Below are positions 1 through 8,941 of a DNA stretch of 64,000 nucleotides, in pieces. Within the stretch, counting starts at the first letter, position 1, and the number at the start of each line of letters is the position of its first letter. The notes beneath the pieces were generated by a model. That model did no database searches. It was given only the letters and a program-made list of their open reading frames with translations, and was not told where the DNA came from. Position numbers and translations under genes: made by a program. Source of the stretch: Sphingobacteriales bacterium (GTDB lineage: Bacteria > Bacteroidota > Bacteroidia > Chitinophagales > UBA2359). The stretch lies in the NCBI GenBank assembly GCA_016711285.1, contig JADJTG010000012.1, positions 248,001 through 312,000 on the forward strand. Reading direction: 5' to 3'.

Positions 1-2076
1 AAATCGCGGAAACGCAAATATTGATTGTAACCACCTACCCAAACTCCGGCGACCAGATCGGGTACATAACCGATAAACCAACCATCAGCATGAATCTGTG
101 TAGTTCCTGTTTTTCCGGGCTATATCGCCTTGCAAACCAAAGCGGTGGCGCAAACTGCGTGCTGTGCCGTTTTCTACCACTTCCTGCATAATGCTGGTCA
201 TCAGACGCGCCGTTTCGCGGCTCATCGCTCCGGTTTTGTAGCGGTTGGCAAGCCCCGAATTAAAATCGCTGATGAGCTTGCCGTTTTTATCTTTCAATGA
301 CAATAAATAAACAGGTTGTACGGCTGCCCCGCCATTATCAAAAGCGCAATAAGCTGTTACCATTTCCTGCAACGACAACTCGGCTGTACCCAATGCAATG
401 GAAGGTAATTCGGGAATTTTGTTGTGAATACCCAATTTTTCAGCCAACCGTATCACATTATCCAAACCCGCATCAAACAATACCTGCACCGACACCGTAT
501 TCACAGACTTTGCCATAGCTCCGTGCATACTATAAAATCCGGTGTAGCCCTCGTCGCTTTCATCTGAATTGCGCGGTGTCCAGTCCTGATAGTCGCTGTA
601 AGTGCGCAGTTCGTTGGCATAAAAATTACAAGGAGCGACTTCATTTTCCAAAGCGGCAGCATATACCAAAGGTTTGAAAGTAGAACCCACCTGACGGCGG
701 GCAAGGGTATGGTCGTACTGAAAATATTTGTATTTGATGCTCCCTACCCACGCTTTAATATGCCCCGTGTTAGGATCCATTGCACTGAAGCCCACATTTA
801 AAAACTTTAAATAATAGACAATAGAATCCATCGGCGACATCGTTTTTTCCTGTTCGCCCTGCCAAGTAAATACGCGCATCGGTATGGGCGTTTTAAATAT
901 TTTATTGATTTCGCTTTCGCTTGTTCCGGCGGCTTTGAGGCGTTTGTAGCGGTCGCTTTGTTTTTTGATGGCTTCCAAAAAAGCATTATCCGTGCCCCAG
1001 GGTTGCTTGCCTTTCCAGTGCGTATCAAATTGAGTTTGGAGTTTGCTTAAGTGTTCGTTTACGGCTTCTTCGGCGTAGCGTTGCATTTTGGCATTGATGG
1101 TGGTGTAAATTTTTAGTCCATCTGTGTAGATGTTGTAGGTGCTACCGTCCGGTTTCGGATTATTTTTGCACCAAGTGCTCAATTGCTGGCGGATATACTC
1201 GCGCAAATGCGGGGCTAATCCGTCCACGCCCGAAGTGCGGTTGTAATTGAGCACCAGTTCCGTTTTTTGGAGTTCGTTGCCTTTGCTTTCCGAAATATAG
1301 CCGTATTTCATCATTTGCTGCAACACCACATTGCGGCGTTGTTTCGAGGCTTCGGGATTGCGGTGCGGGTTGTAGGCGGTAGTGGCTTTGAGCATACCGA
1401 TTAAAGTTGCCGCCTCCTCTGTTTTGAGTTTTTCGGGGGTGATGTTAAAATAGCGTTGCGCTGCCGCACCGATACCATAGACATCTTCGCCAAAAGAAAC
1501 AGTATTGAGATACATCGCCAAAATCTGCTCTTTGTTGTAAGTATTTTCCAAACGCGCCGCAATGAGGGCTTCGCGGATTTTTACAATGAGGATAGACATA
1601 AATCCGTAATCTTCGCGCGGAAACAAATTTTTGATAAGTTGCTGACTAATCGTGCTGCCGCCCCCCGAACTGCGGTCGCCGAGGAGTAAAGTTTTTATCA
1701 GCACCCTAAAATAACTGCGCGTATCAATACCTTCGTGGCGAAAAAAACGGGCATCTTCGGTGGCTACCAAAGCCGAATATACCGAGCGCGGAATTTTATT
1801 GGAAGGTGTAAAAATGCGGTTTTGCAGATAAATACGCCCCAAAAGTGTGCCGTCATCGGCATATACTTCGGAAGCCAAAGGATTTTGAATGGCGGCGAGG
1901 TCGCTGCGCGAAGGCAAAGCACCAAAAACGCCGAGATATACCAAAATAATCAGCGTGATAAAAAACAAAACTATTGCCGCCGAAAAAATCCCTCCCCACA
2001 GCAACACTTTTCTGAGCAGGGGATTATCTTGTAAATATTGACGAATCTTGGAAAAAAAATCAGATGTTTGATTCAT
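1..2076 (-). CDS. mrcA: Penicillin-binding protein 1A, bifunctional glycosyltransferase/transpeptidase (3' end off window, frameshifted)
   Basis: Class A PBP that polymerises and cross-links peptidoglycan at the outer face of the inner membrane. A cytoplasmic tail is followed by one membrane segment (about residues 25-50). The GT51 domain shows EDARFF (107-112) and GSTISQQL (about 140-147). The transpeptidase domain has STFK with nucleophile Ser465 and SVN at about 524. The third motif, KTG, is lost in the literal frame, which stops at position 85; deleting one base of the GGG run at 117-119 restores AGKTGTTQIHADGW and an open frame to the window edge. The gene therefore continues to the left of position 1. 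The frameshift looks like a consensus error. A TACTTTTG promoter box lies 132 bp upstream. Confidence 0.93.
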
Positions 2077-2207
2077 GAAACTGAGCTAAAAAAATAAAGC
2101 GTATCTCTAAAAATTTGAAAAAATAAAAAACGGCAGCCCTTTATCTATCCAATAGTTTGAATATCGCGGCAATGCCGTATTTTTTTTATTACCATAAACA
2201 TTGGCGA

Positions 2208-2215
2208 CAAAAGTA
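2208..2215 (-). promoter_or_regulatory. Bacteroidota -7 promoter box (TACTTTTG) for PBP1A
   Basis: The reverse strand reads TACTTTTG, matching the Bacteroidota -7 consensus TAnnTTTG. It would give a leader of about 125 nt for the PBP1A gene. No clear -33 TTTG is seen. Confidence 0.4.
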
Positions 2216-2324
2216 TTAAAAACGATAAATTATCATCAAAATTATAAAAATCTCCGCTTTGCAAATCATTTCTTTTTTAAAAAAGGATAATTAAAATTAG
2301 GCAAGAAATGAAAAATTTTACTGC

Positions 2325-2332
2325 TACTTTTG
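2325..2332 (+). promoter_or_regulatory. -7 promoter box (TACTTTTG) directly before the SDR gene
   Basis: TACTTTTG ends 4 nt before the ATG at 2337, so transcription would start at or next to the start codon. This suggests a leaderless mRNA, or use of the second in-frame ATG at 2343. Confidence 0.5.
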
Positions 2333-2336
2333 TTTT

Positions 2337-3131
2337 ATGGATATGAACAACAATACCGTGGTATGGATAGTGGGCGCATCTTCGGGTATCGGCTATGCCT
2401 TAGCCGAAGTGCTTTTGGAGCAAGAGCAGTGCCGCCTGATAGTGTCGGCGCGCCGCCAAGAGCCGCTGCAAATCCTCCGCCAACGCCACCCTGAGCGGGT
2501 ATATATGCTGCCTTTGGACATCAGCGACAGTGCGCAAATGGATACCGCCATACAGCAAGCCGCCCAAGCATTCGGACGCATTGATATATTGGTGAATAAT
2601 GCCGGCATTGCCCACAAATCCAAAGCCATCGACACTTACGATGCCGTTGACCGCCACATTATGGAAGTCAATTATTTCGGAAATATATGGCTCACCAAGC
2701 GCGTAGCCAAATTGATGACACAGCAGGGCGGCGGCAAAATTGCAGTAGTCAGCAGCGTACTCGGCAAGTTTGGTTTGCCGAATGTAAGCACTTATTGCGC
2801 CTCCAAGCACGCCATTTACGGCTACTACGAAGCCCTGCGCTACGAACTCAAAGCCGCCAATATAGCAGTACAAATTATTTCGCCCGGTTTTGTAAATACC
2901 GAAATTACCCTCAACTCCGTGCGCGAAGACGGCAGCACTTTCGGCAAAAACAGTGTGGCACAGGAAAAAGGAATGTCTGCACACAAATTTGCCCGCCGTA
3001 TGGTGCGTGTACTCAAAAGTTCGCGCCAGCACGCCTACATCGGCGGCATCGAAACCCTGATGCCGCGCATTAAATTTTTCTTTCCCCGCCTTTTTCAGAT
3101 ACTAATGTTTAAATTACATCGTTTATCATAA
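2337..3131 (+). CDS. Short-chain dehydrogenase/reductase (SDR) family oxidoreductase
   Basis: Classical SDR of 264 residues. The Rossmann cofactor loop GASSGIG sits at residues 13-19, the NNAG motif near residue 90, and the catalytic YCASK (Tyr-x-x-x-Lys) near residue 160 after a VVSSV strand. The arginine after the second beta strand (SARRQ) suggests NADP(H) preference, which is an inference. It resembles the DltE/YqjQ-like broad-specificity SDRs, and the substrate cannot be told from sequence. The next ATG, at 2343, is also possible given the close promoter box. The last 25 residues are basic and hydrophobic (IKFFFPRLFQILMF), perhaps membrane-associated. Confidence 0.9.
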   Translation: MDMNNNTVVWIVGASSGIGYALAEVLLEQEQCRLIVSARRQEPLQILRQRHPERVYMLPLDISDSAQMDTAIQQAAQAFGRIDILVNNAGIAHKSKAIDTYDAVDRHIMEVNYFGNIWLTKRVAKLMTQQGGGKIAVVSSVLGKFGLPNVSTYCASKHAIYGYYEALRYELKAANIAVQIISPGFVNTEITLNSVREDGSTFGKNSVAQEKGMSAHKFARRMVRVLKSSRQHAYIGGIETLMPRIKFFFPRLFQILMFKLHRLS

Positions 3132-3197
3132 AAAAAAGCCGAACAAGAAAGCTGTTTTTTTTGTATCTTTACAACTACAAAAACGATTCATTTTTTT

Positions 3198-4010
3198 ATG
3201 AATAACATTATCAATCCCCATTACCTCCAAGCTGATGTAGTGGAACAACTGCGCCACGATTATGAAAATGCCCACCCCTGCAAACATTTAGTGTTGGATA
3301 ATTTTCTTACCAATGCCGTTGCGGATACGCTCTATCAGAATTTTCCAAAAATGGAGCAACTCAATGTACGCCGCCAAAGTATGAATGAGCAAAAAGCCGA
3401 AGACTATCATTTTGAACGCTTCCACCCTGCTTTTTTGCAGGTGCGCAATGTCGTACAAAGTCAGGCGTTTTTTGATTGGATGGGTGCTGTTACCGGCATT
3501 GAAGGGCTGATGAGCGTAGAAGGCGACTCGCTCGGCAGCGGTGTGCATCAGGGCGGCAACGGCAGCTATGTAGATATTCATATTGACATTAATATGAATG
3601 CCAAATACAATATCTGGAGGCGTTTGAATTTATTGATTTATCTGAACAAACACTGGAAACCCGAATATGGCGGCGATTTGGAATTGTGGGATAAAGAAAT
3701 GACGCGCTGCGAGAAAAAAGTGCCTTGCTTGTTCAACAAAGCCGTTGTTTTTTATACAGACGATAACTCGCCGCACGGCTATGCCAAAATCAATGTACCC
3801 GAAGGCGAAACGCGTAAATCTTTTTACACTTATTTCTATACGCCGGTGGCGGCAGGCGTTACTTTCCGCGACTCTAAATTTTTGAGCCGCCCCGACGACA
3901 GCCTTGCCAAAAAGACCCTCACCAATGCCAAAGAAACCGTGAAGTTGGGCGTAAAATCGCTGTTGCACAAAATCGGCGTAAAATCACTGGATTTTCAGGA
4001 TAAAAACTAA
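3198..4010 (+). CDS. 2OG-Fe(II) oxygenase family protein (prolyl 4-hydroxylase-like)
   Basis: Predicted 2-oxoglutarate and Fe(II) dependent dioxygenase of 270 residues. The first two metal ligands are in HIDINMN (His-x-Asp, about residue 131), the jelly-roll strands RLNLLIYLN and EYGGDLELW follow, and the distal histidine is in SPHGY. The Arg in ETRKSFYTYFYT would bind 2-oxoglutarate. Bacteroidota proteins of this type are often found near polysaccharide or glycosyltransferase genes, but no such gene adjoins here. The substrate is unknown. A near-consensus TATCTTTA box lies at 3164-3171. A strong hairpin terminator follows the stop. Confidence 0.85.
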   Translation: MNNIINPHYLQADVVEQLRHDYENAHPCKHLVLDNFLTNAVADTLYQNFPKMEQLNVRRQSMNEQKAEDYHFERFHPAFLQVRNVVQSQAFFDWMGAVTGIEGLMSVEGDSLGSGVHQGGNGSYVDIHIDINMNAKYNIWRRLNLLIYLNKHWKPEYGGDLELWDKEMTRCEKKVPCLFNKAVVFYTDDNSPHGYAKINVPEGETRKSFYTYFYTPVAAGVTFRDSKFLSRPDDSLAKKTLTNAKETVKLGVKSLLHKIGVKSLDFQDKN

Positions 4011-4050
4011 AGCACAGCAGAAGCAGCGCAACTTGATGTGTTTTTTACCC

Positions 4051-4098
4051 AAAACCTACTGCGATGAATTTTCAATCATCATCGCAGTAGGTTTTTTT
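4051..4098 (+). terminator. Rho-independent terminator after the 2OG oxygenase gene
   Basis: The arm AAAACCTACTGCGATGA (4051-4067) is exactly complementary to 4079-4095 across an 11-nt loop, followed by a T run. With A residues on the left arm it could also work in reverse. Confidence 0.9.
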
Positions 4099-4100
4099 GC

Positions 4101-4229
4101 GCAAAAACAAATACTTTTTCAATCTTTAACACTTACCCACTACGCAATATTGAAAAAAATAGTTTTATTTTGGAGGATAATGATAATTTTTTCATTTTTA
4201 AACAAAAAACTACACTAACTTATGAAAAA
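4101..4229 (+). repeat. Direct repeat, copy 1 (duplicated leader of the secreted protein pair)
   Basis: About 121 bp running into the start codon at 4222 is repeated at 5144 with only a handful of substitutions and one T-run length change. It starts GCAAAAACAAATACTTTTTC and includes TTTTGGAGGATAATGA, then ends at the ATG of the secreted protein. Such conservation between paralogues' leaders, while the coding parts have diverged, suggests a regulatory region. Confidence 0.9.
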
Positions 4230-5055
4230 CATACCATTAATTAGCTCCCTATGGATTTGCCGCTTTACAACGATGCTGTGTTGTTTATTCTTTTTTGCCA
4301 ACACACAGGCGCAGCGGCGCGACCCCGATGCAATGCCTATACGAGGAGAAGTAATTTATATTTGCGACAAACAAACGCAACAGCAAGCAGCACAAGCCAT
4401 TGATGATTATGCCGAATTAATAGTAGAAGCTACAGTGATTGCAGAAAGTGATACCCTTTATCTGCCTGCACAAAACCACGACCCCTACTATCACCCGCAG
4501 GCACCTTACTTGCTCCAAACCCTCAAAGTACACCGCCTATTTAAAGGAAAACTCCACAGCGACACCCTCCAAATTATTACTTACTCTACCATTAGAGCAA
4601 AAAAGTATCAAAAATTTAAGGGAATGAAAGACTCTCTGGAAATGGTTGGTGGATTTTATCACCCCGATGGCAGTAAAAAGGGCGAGAGCGGTATTTTTAT
4701 GATAAAAAGTATTGATAAAAACGAGGCAGCCCTGCAAGCCTTTGCCTCCAAAAAAGATAAAAGAATTACTGTACACACCTTGTTTTTGCCTACACATTTT
4801 ATCTATGAAACATATGGGAATACTGGGTTTTTATGGGATGATAAAAGGCATATTCCATTAGATTACTGCAAGAATGAGGTGGATTTATCGACAAAGTTAA
4901 TTAGTTTTTATATTAATAATGATACCTATATTTTTCCCAATATAAAAACTCTATATACGAGTTTAGGGCGAAAATTGGAAAAAACAACAGTGGTATATGA
5001 AAATATGTATTTCGACAAAATTAAAAAAAGAAGATGTGGTAGAAAAAAGCATTAA
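4222..5055 (+). CDS. Secreted protein of unknown function, member 1 of a tandem pair
   Basis: 277 residues with an N-terminal signal peptide (hydrophobic stretch, then NTQAQ cleavage). I do not recognise a named family. The middle (about residues 55-115) has a repeated-strand look with VEATVIAESDT and KVHRLFKGKLHSDTLQI, a pattern of lifted beta strands seen in many Bacteroidota secreted proteins. The C-terminus is basic (KKRRCGRKKH). Its leader and general layout match the next gene, so the two look like diverged tandem duplicates. There is no T9SS sorting domain. The start is the ATG closing the duplicated leader. Confidence 0.75.
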   Translation: MKNIPLISSLWICRFTTMLCCLFFFANTQAQRRDPDAMPIRGEVIYICDKQTQQQAAQAIDDYAELIVEATVIAESDTLYLPAQNHDPYYHPQAPYLLQTLKVHRLFKGKLHSDTLQIITYSTIRAKKYQKFKGMKDSLEMVGGFYHPDGSKKGESGIFMIKSIDKNEAALQAFASKKDKRITVHTLFLPTHFIYETYGNTGFLWDDKRHIPLDYCKNEVDLSTKLISFYINNDTYIFPNIKTLYTSLGRKLEKTTVVYENMYFDKIKKRRCGRKKH

Positions 5056-5143
5056 TTTCCCCTTTCCACCGACAAAACAGTTGTAACCGCAGGTACACAC
5101 CTTGACAGGCATCGCCGAGCAAAAATTATTTCTTTTTATACCC

Positions 5144-5273
5144 GCAAAAACAAATACTTTTTCAATCTTTAACACTTGCCCACTACGCAATATTGAAAAA
5201 AATAGGTTTATTTTGGAGGATAATGAGAATTTTTTCATTTTTTTAACAAAAAACTACACTGATTTATGAAAAA
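5144..5273 (+). repeat. Direct repeat, copy 2 (duplicated leader of the secreted protein pair)
   Basis: Second copy of the 4101-4229 element, ending at the start codon at 5266. Differences from copy 1 include acttG for acttA, aatagG for aatagT, aatgaG for aatgaT and a longer T run. Confidence 0.9.
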
Positions 5274-6084
5274 TGTACTCCTCCTTTGTTGCCTACTCCT
5301 GCTCAGTTTTTGCAGCCCGCCCCTCACCGCCCAACGCCTTAAATGGGACACCCTCCGAGTGGAACAAATTTATAACGATACGGCTTACCAGCGTTATATA
5401 CCGCACATAGAAGGCGAAAACTGGACGGCAGCACACGACAGCCTCTTACAATACTACGCCCAAGAAGCCGACTATATTTTTGAAACCGACAGCACCGAAG
5501 ATATTATTAACCTACAAACGCCACAGGGTATTTTTGCCTTCGTTACCAAAAGCCTCTCCAAAAGCCTCAAAGGAGACCTCAAAGCGGGCAATGTGGAACT
5601 CATCATGCAAGCCGCCGATGCCACACCTTATTATGATGCCCAAACTAGAAATTATGTGGGCAAAGTACCCATAAAAGAAAGATGGTCGCATGAGTGCTAT
5701 GATTGGAAATGGGAAAAAGAAGTAGCAAGCCCTGAAAGCAAAGGAATGAAATACAAAACTATTTTTTTTGCAAAAAAAATGGACGGGATAGACAAGGTGT
5801 TCTCTACAAAAAATTCTGTGTTAATGCAGCCTATTCTTGGTATTAATATAGAGCAAGAAACGAGATTGAGATTCAGGAACACAGCAACAGAAGAAAACGA
5901 TGTAATTTATGTACCTTATAAACATCAGCGAATAGATGTTACTATCAAATGTAATGAAATGGGGCATAGAAAATTTGGCACGGATACAAAGCTATATAAG
6001 TTTTTAGAAAGAAATGAAGGCATAAAAACCATGAACCTAAAACCCGAAGAATTAAAAAAAAAGATGTTGGGGAAAGAGAAATAA
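5266..6084 (+). CDS. Secreted protein of unknown function, member 2 of a tandem pair
   Basis: 272 residues with a signal peptide (LLLCCLLLLSFCSPPLTAQ). The Cys in the hydrophobic stretch makes a lipoprotein possible, but the SPase I site AQ fits better. The segment FVTKSLSKSLKGDLKAGNVELIMQ-like (quoted in part) aligns in position and pattern with KVHRLFKGKLHSDTLQI of the previous gene, which together with the near-identical leader supports a tandem duplication. No catalytic motif is visible. The C-terminal part is rich in Lys/Glu. Confidence 0.72.
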   Translation: MKNVLLLCCLLLLSFCSPPLTAQRLKWDTLRVEQIYNDTAYQRYIPHIEGENWTAAHDSLLQYYAQEADYIFETDSTEDIINLQTPQGIFAFVTKSLSKSLKGDLKAGNVELIMQAADATPYYDAQTRNYVGKVPIKERWSHECYDWKWEKEVASPESKGMKYKTIFFAKKMDGIDKVFSTKNSVLMQPILGINIEQETRLRFRNTATEENDVIYVPYKHQRIDVTIKCNEMGHRKFGTDTKLYKFLERNEGIKTMNLKPEELKKKMLGKEK

Positions 6085-6192
6085 GCCCCGTCATTGAATA
6101 TATAACTCCTACACACCTTACAGATAGAGCGAATAGTACGATCAAAATAGCTGCCGCCATCAAAAAAATTTCGCTAAAAAGCAGCCTTCTTC

Positions 6193-6200
6193 TATTTTTG
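6193..6200 (+). promoter_or_regulatory. -7 promoter box (TATTTTTG) directly before lhgO
   Basis: TATTTTTG ends 5 nt before the ATG at 6206, which implies a leaderless or nearly leaderless transcript. Confidence 0.5.
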
Positions 6201-6205
6201 CAGCT

Positions 6206-7432
6206 ATGAACACAACTGCGCCTACTGCTCCACATTACGACCTCATCATTATCGGCGGCGGTATTGTGGGTTTAGCCACTGCCTGCCAACTCAGCGACCG
6301 CTTCCGCCACCGTTCACTGCGTATTTTATTGATTGAAAAAGAACCTGAACTCGCCTTTCATCAAACAGGACACAATTCGGGCGTTATTCATTCGGGGGTG
6401 TATTATAAACCGCAATCGCTCAAAGCCATTATTTGCCAAAAAGGTCGCAAAGCCTTGGTTTCTTTTGCTCAAAAGCATCACATTCCGCACGATATATGCG
6501 GCAAACTCATTGTTGCCACCCAAGAGAGCGAATTGCCGCAATTAGAAGAAATTCACCGCCGCGCTATCGCCAACGAAGTAGAAGATGTAGAATGGCTATC
6601 CGCCGCCCGCATCACCGACTACGAACCCTATTGTGCGGGCATCAAAGCCTTGCGGGTGGGCTGTGCGGGCATCATCAATTATCGCACTGTCGCCCAAAAA
6701 TACGCCGAATTATTTCGCGCTCAGGGCGGCGACATCCTCCTCAACTGCGAGCTTTTGGATATTGAAGAAGAAAACGACAGCACCCGTCTCATCACCAATC
6801 AGGGCGTTTTGCATACGCGCTACCTCATCGCCTGCGGCGGCTCTCAATGCGACCGCATTGCCCGCAAGCACCATTTAGAACCCAACCTGCGCATTGTCGG
6901 TTTCAGGGGCGAATATTACGAACTGCTCAATAAAGAGCGGGTGCGCAATTTAATATATCCTGTTCCCAATCCGAATTTTCCTTGGTTGGGTGTGCATTTT
7001 ACGCGCATGATAGAAGGTGATATTGAATGTGGACCCAATGCTGTGTTTGCATTTAAGCGAGACGGCTACCGCAAAAGCGATTTTGACTGGCAAGATACCA
7101 AAGATGCGCTCACTTATTCGGGGTTTTGGAAATTAGTATCAAAGCATTTGGGCTATGGTATTCAGGAGCAATATCGTTCTTTGTCAAAACGCGCTTTTTA
7201 CAAAAGTTTGTTGCTGCTGATTCCTTCTTTAAAAATGGACGAAATTGTGTCGGGCAGAGCCGGAGTGCGGGCTTTGGCACTATCGCCGGACGGCACGATG
7301 ATTGACGATTTCAAATTTGTACACAACCGCAATGCCATTCATGTACTCAATGCGCCGAGTCCGGCAGCAACGGCATCGCTGGCTATCGGCGATTATGTAG
7401 CTACTATGGCACAGGAGCGGTTCAGTTGGTAA
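6206..7432 (+). CDS. lhgO: L-2-hydroxyglutarate oxidase
   Basis: FAD-dependent oxidase of the DAO/L2HGDH family, 408 residues, converting L-2-hydroxyglutarate to 2-oxoglutarate and feeding electrons to quinone or oxygen. The dinucleotide motif GGGIVG is at residues 17-22. The family signature HNSGVIHSGVYYKPQSLKA near residue 55 is diagnostic, and FRGEYYEL and SGRAGVRALALSPDG follow in the expected places. The family length is about 400, so the gene is full. It is a single transcription unit with its own promoter, convergent with hemA 23 bp downstream. Confidence 0.95.
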   Translation: MNTTAPTAPHYDLIIIGGGIVGLATACQLSDRFRHRSLRILLIEKEPELAFHQTGHNSGVIHSGVYYKPQSLKAIICQKGRKALVSFAQKHHIPHDICGKLIVATQESELPQLEEIHRRAIANEVEDVEWLSAARITDYEPYCAGIKALRVGCAGIINYRTVAQKYAELFRAQGGDILLNCELLDIEEENDSTRLITNQGVLHTRYLIACGGSQCDRIARKHHLEPNLRIVGFRGEYYELLNKERVRNLIYPVPNPNFPWLGVHFTRMIEGDIECGPNAVFAFKRDGYRKSDFDWQDTKDALTYSGFWKLVSKHLGYGIQEQYRSLSKRAFYKSLLLLIPSLKMDEIVSGRAGVRALALSPDGTMIDDFKFVHNRNAIHVLNAPSPAATASLAIGDYVATMAQERFSW

Positions 7433-7455
7433 AAATTTTTTTGTGAGATTTTTTT

Positions 7456-8701
7456 CTACGAACACTGCTGCTCCAAAGCATCTTTGGCTACAGAAATGGG
7501 GATAGAGATGTATTTTTTTTCCATATAATCCAATACTTTGTAGAGCAAAGCGCGGGAGTTTTCGTCCATTTGCGCTATTTCTTTGCTATACACCTCTTCC
7601 ACTGCCTTATTTTTTACGGCTTTTATCTTTTGGGGAATTTCCGCCATTGCCAACTCCAAAGTGCGTTGGCGGCTTTTTTTTGGAAAAAGTTTTTACATGT
7701 GCGTGAATAATTTGTTTGGCGTGTTGAATTTCCTGACGGCGGCGGTTGAGGTTTTCGTGTGCCAAATCGCGCAGTTTTTCAATAGCGATATAATGCACCG
7801 TTTCTTGTTTGCTCACTTCGGGGCTGATATTGGCGGGTATTGCCAAATCAATGATATAAGCGGGTGCGGTGCTGTCGCCTCGCAAAGCTGCAAAAAGTGT
7901 TTCGTCAATGATATTTTCCGAATTGCCCACACAAGTCACCAACAAGTCAAAACCTTCGCGATAGTGCGCTAATCGAGATAGCGGCTGTATGGGAATATTG
8001 AGCAAAGTGCCGATAGCCTGATTTTTGGTAGTACGATTGAATACCGTGAAATGGTGATAGCCCTGCGCGCGCAACAGTTTGGCAACCAAATGCATGGTTT
8101 GCCCTGCACCTACCATCAATATTTTGGCATCGTGTGCAAGATGATGACGGTTTAATTCTTTGAGAGCCAAAGATACCACCGACACCGGATTTTCGCCGAT
8201 TTTGGTATCGGTATATACTTGTTTGGCTACATTGACGGTATTTTCAGACAAGAGGCGCAAAGTATCATCTATCAAACCTGCCTGCCTACACACTTCGTAA
8301 GATTGGCGCAGTTGGCGTAAAATTTCGCGCTCGCCCACTACCAAAGCATCAACCGAAGCAGCCACTTCGTACAAATGCTCCACGGCGGCAGCATCGTGAT
8401 ATATGCTGCTTTTTTGGGTCATTGTTTCAATATCGGCGGGTGATAGTTGCGGGTGATAGTTGCGCCAAAAATGTGCTGTGTCATCGGATAGATGGGCGAT
8501 TGCAGGAGCATCGCCGGATAAAACAAATAAAATACGATTGCAGGTGGCTACATACCACAAGCCATTCAAGGCGTGTTGGTTTTTCAGATATTGTAAGTGC
8601 TCCGCCAAATTGGACGACAGCAATTGCTCATTGACAATCCACTGCCCCAATTCATTGAGCGTGGCTTTGTGATGGGATATAGTAATAATCTGTAAAGACA
8701 C
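7456..8701 (-). CDS. hemA: Glutamyl-tRNA reductase (frameshifted)
   Basis: First enzyme of the C5 tetrapyrrole pathway: reduces glutamyl-tRNA to glutamate-1-semialdehyde with NADPH. It starts with GTG at 8701. The catalytic cysteine is in YVATCNRILF; the Rossmann segment AKILMVGAGQTM and the tRNA-binding region are present. The literal frame runs out at 7607 in an unrelated tail. Deleting one base of the T8 run at 7674-7681 joins SKKSRQRTLELAMAEIPQKI and a normal helical dimerisation domain ending at 7456, giving about 414 residues, the family's normal length. The gene is essential for haem, so an error in the sequence is more likely than loss. Confidence 0.93.
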
Positions 8702-8732
8702 CCGCGTGTTACCAACTTTTATTTTAGGTATG

Positions 8733-8740
8733 CAAAGTTA
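8733..8740 (-). promoter_or_regulatory. -7 promoter box (TAACTTTG) for hemA
   Basis: Reverse strand TAACTTTG, 32 nt upstream of the GTG start of hemA. Confidence 0.6.
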
Positions 8741-8878
8741 CGAATTTCTGTCACAGAATTGTCATGAAAAAGTCAAGAGTTTGTGTCATGGAAAAGTAAA
8801 ATTTTATAACATTCAAAAAAGCATAAAAAACACACACTATTTAAAGAATCAAGAATTATTCATTCAGGTATTAAATTA

Positions 8879-8911
8879 AAAAACCCTCATCTTTCAGCGA
8901 CGAGGGTTTTT
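8879..8911 (-). terminator. Terminator of the act/cta respiratory operon
   Basis: AAAAACCCTC pairs with GAGGGTTTTT across a 13-nt loop. On the reverse strand the hairpin follows the ctaD stop (8942) by about 30 nt and is followed by a T-rich stretch. Confidence 0.85.
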
Positions 8912-8941
8912 AAAACTATTCTATTAATAACGCAAACACTT

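Noticed and set aside
2400..3032. 210-codon frame opposite the SDR gene
   Set aside because: It mirrors a strongly conserved SDR and has no own features.
4033..4218. Small frame of 61 codons
   Set aside because: It spans a terminator hairpin and the duplicated leader. Composition is not protein-like.
7674..7681. Programmed ribosomal frameshift in hemA
   Set aside because: No slippery site with a pseudoknot, hemA is not known to need one, and six other genes show the same kind of extra base.
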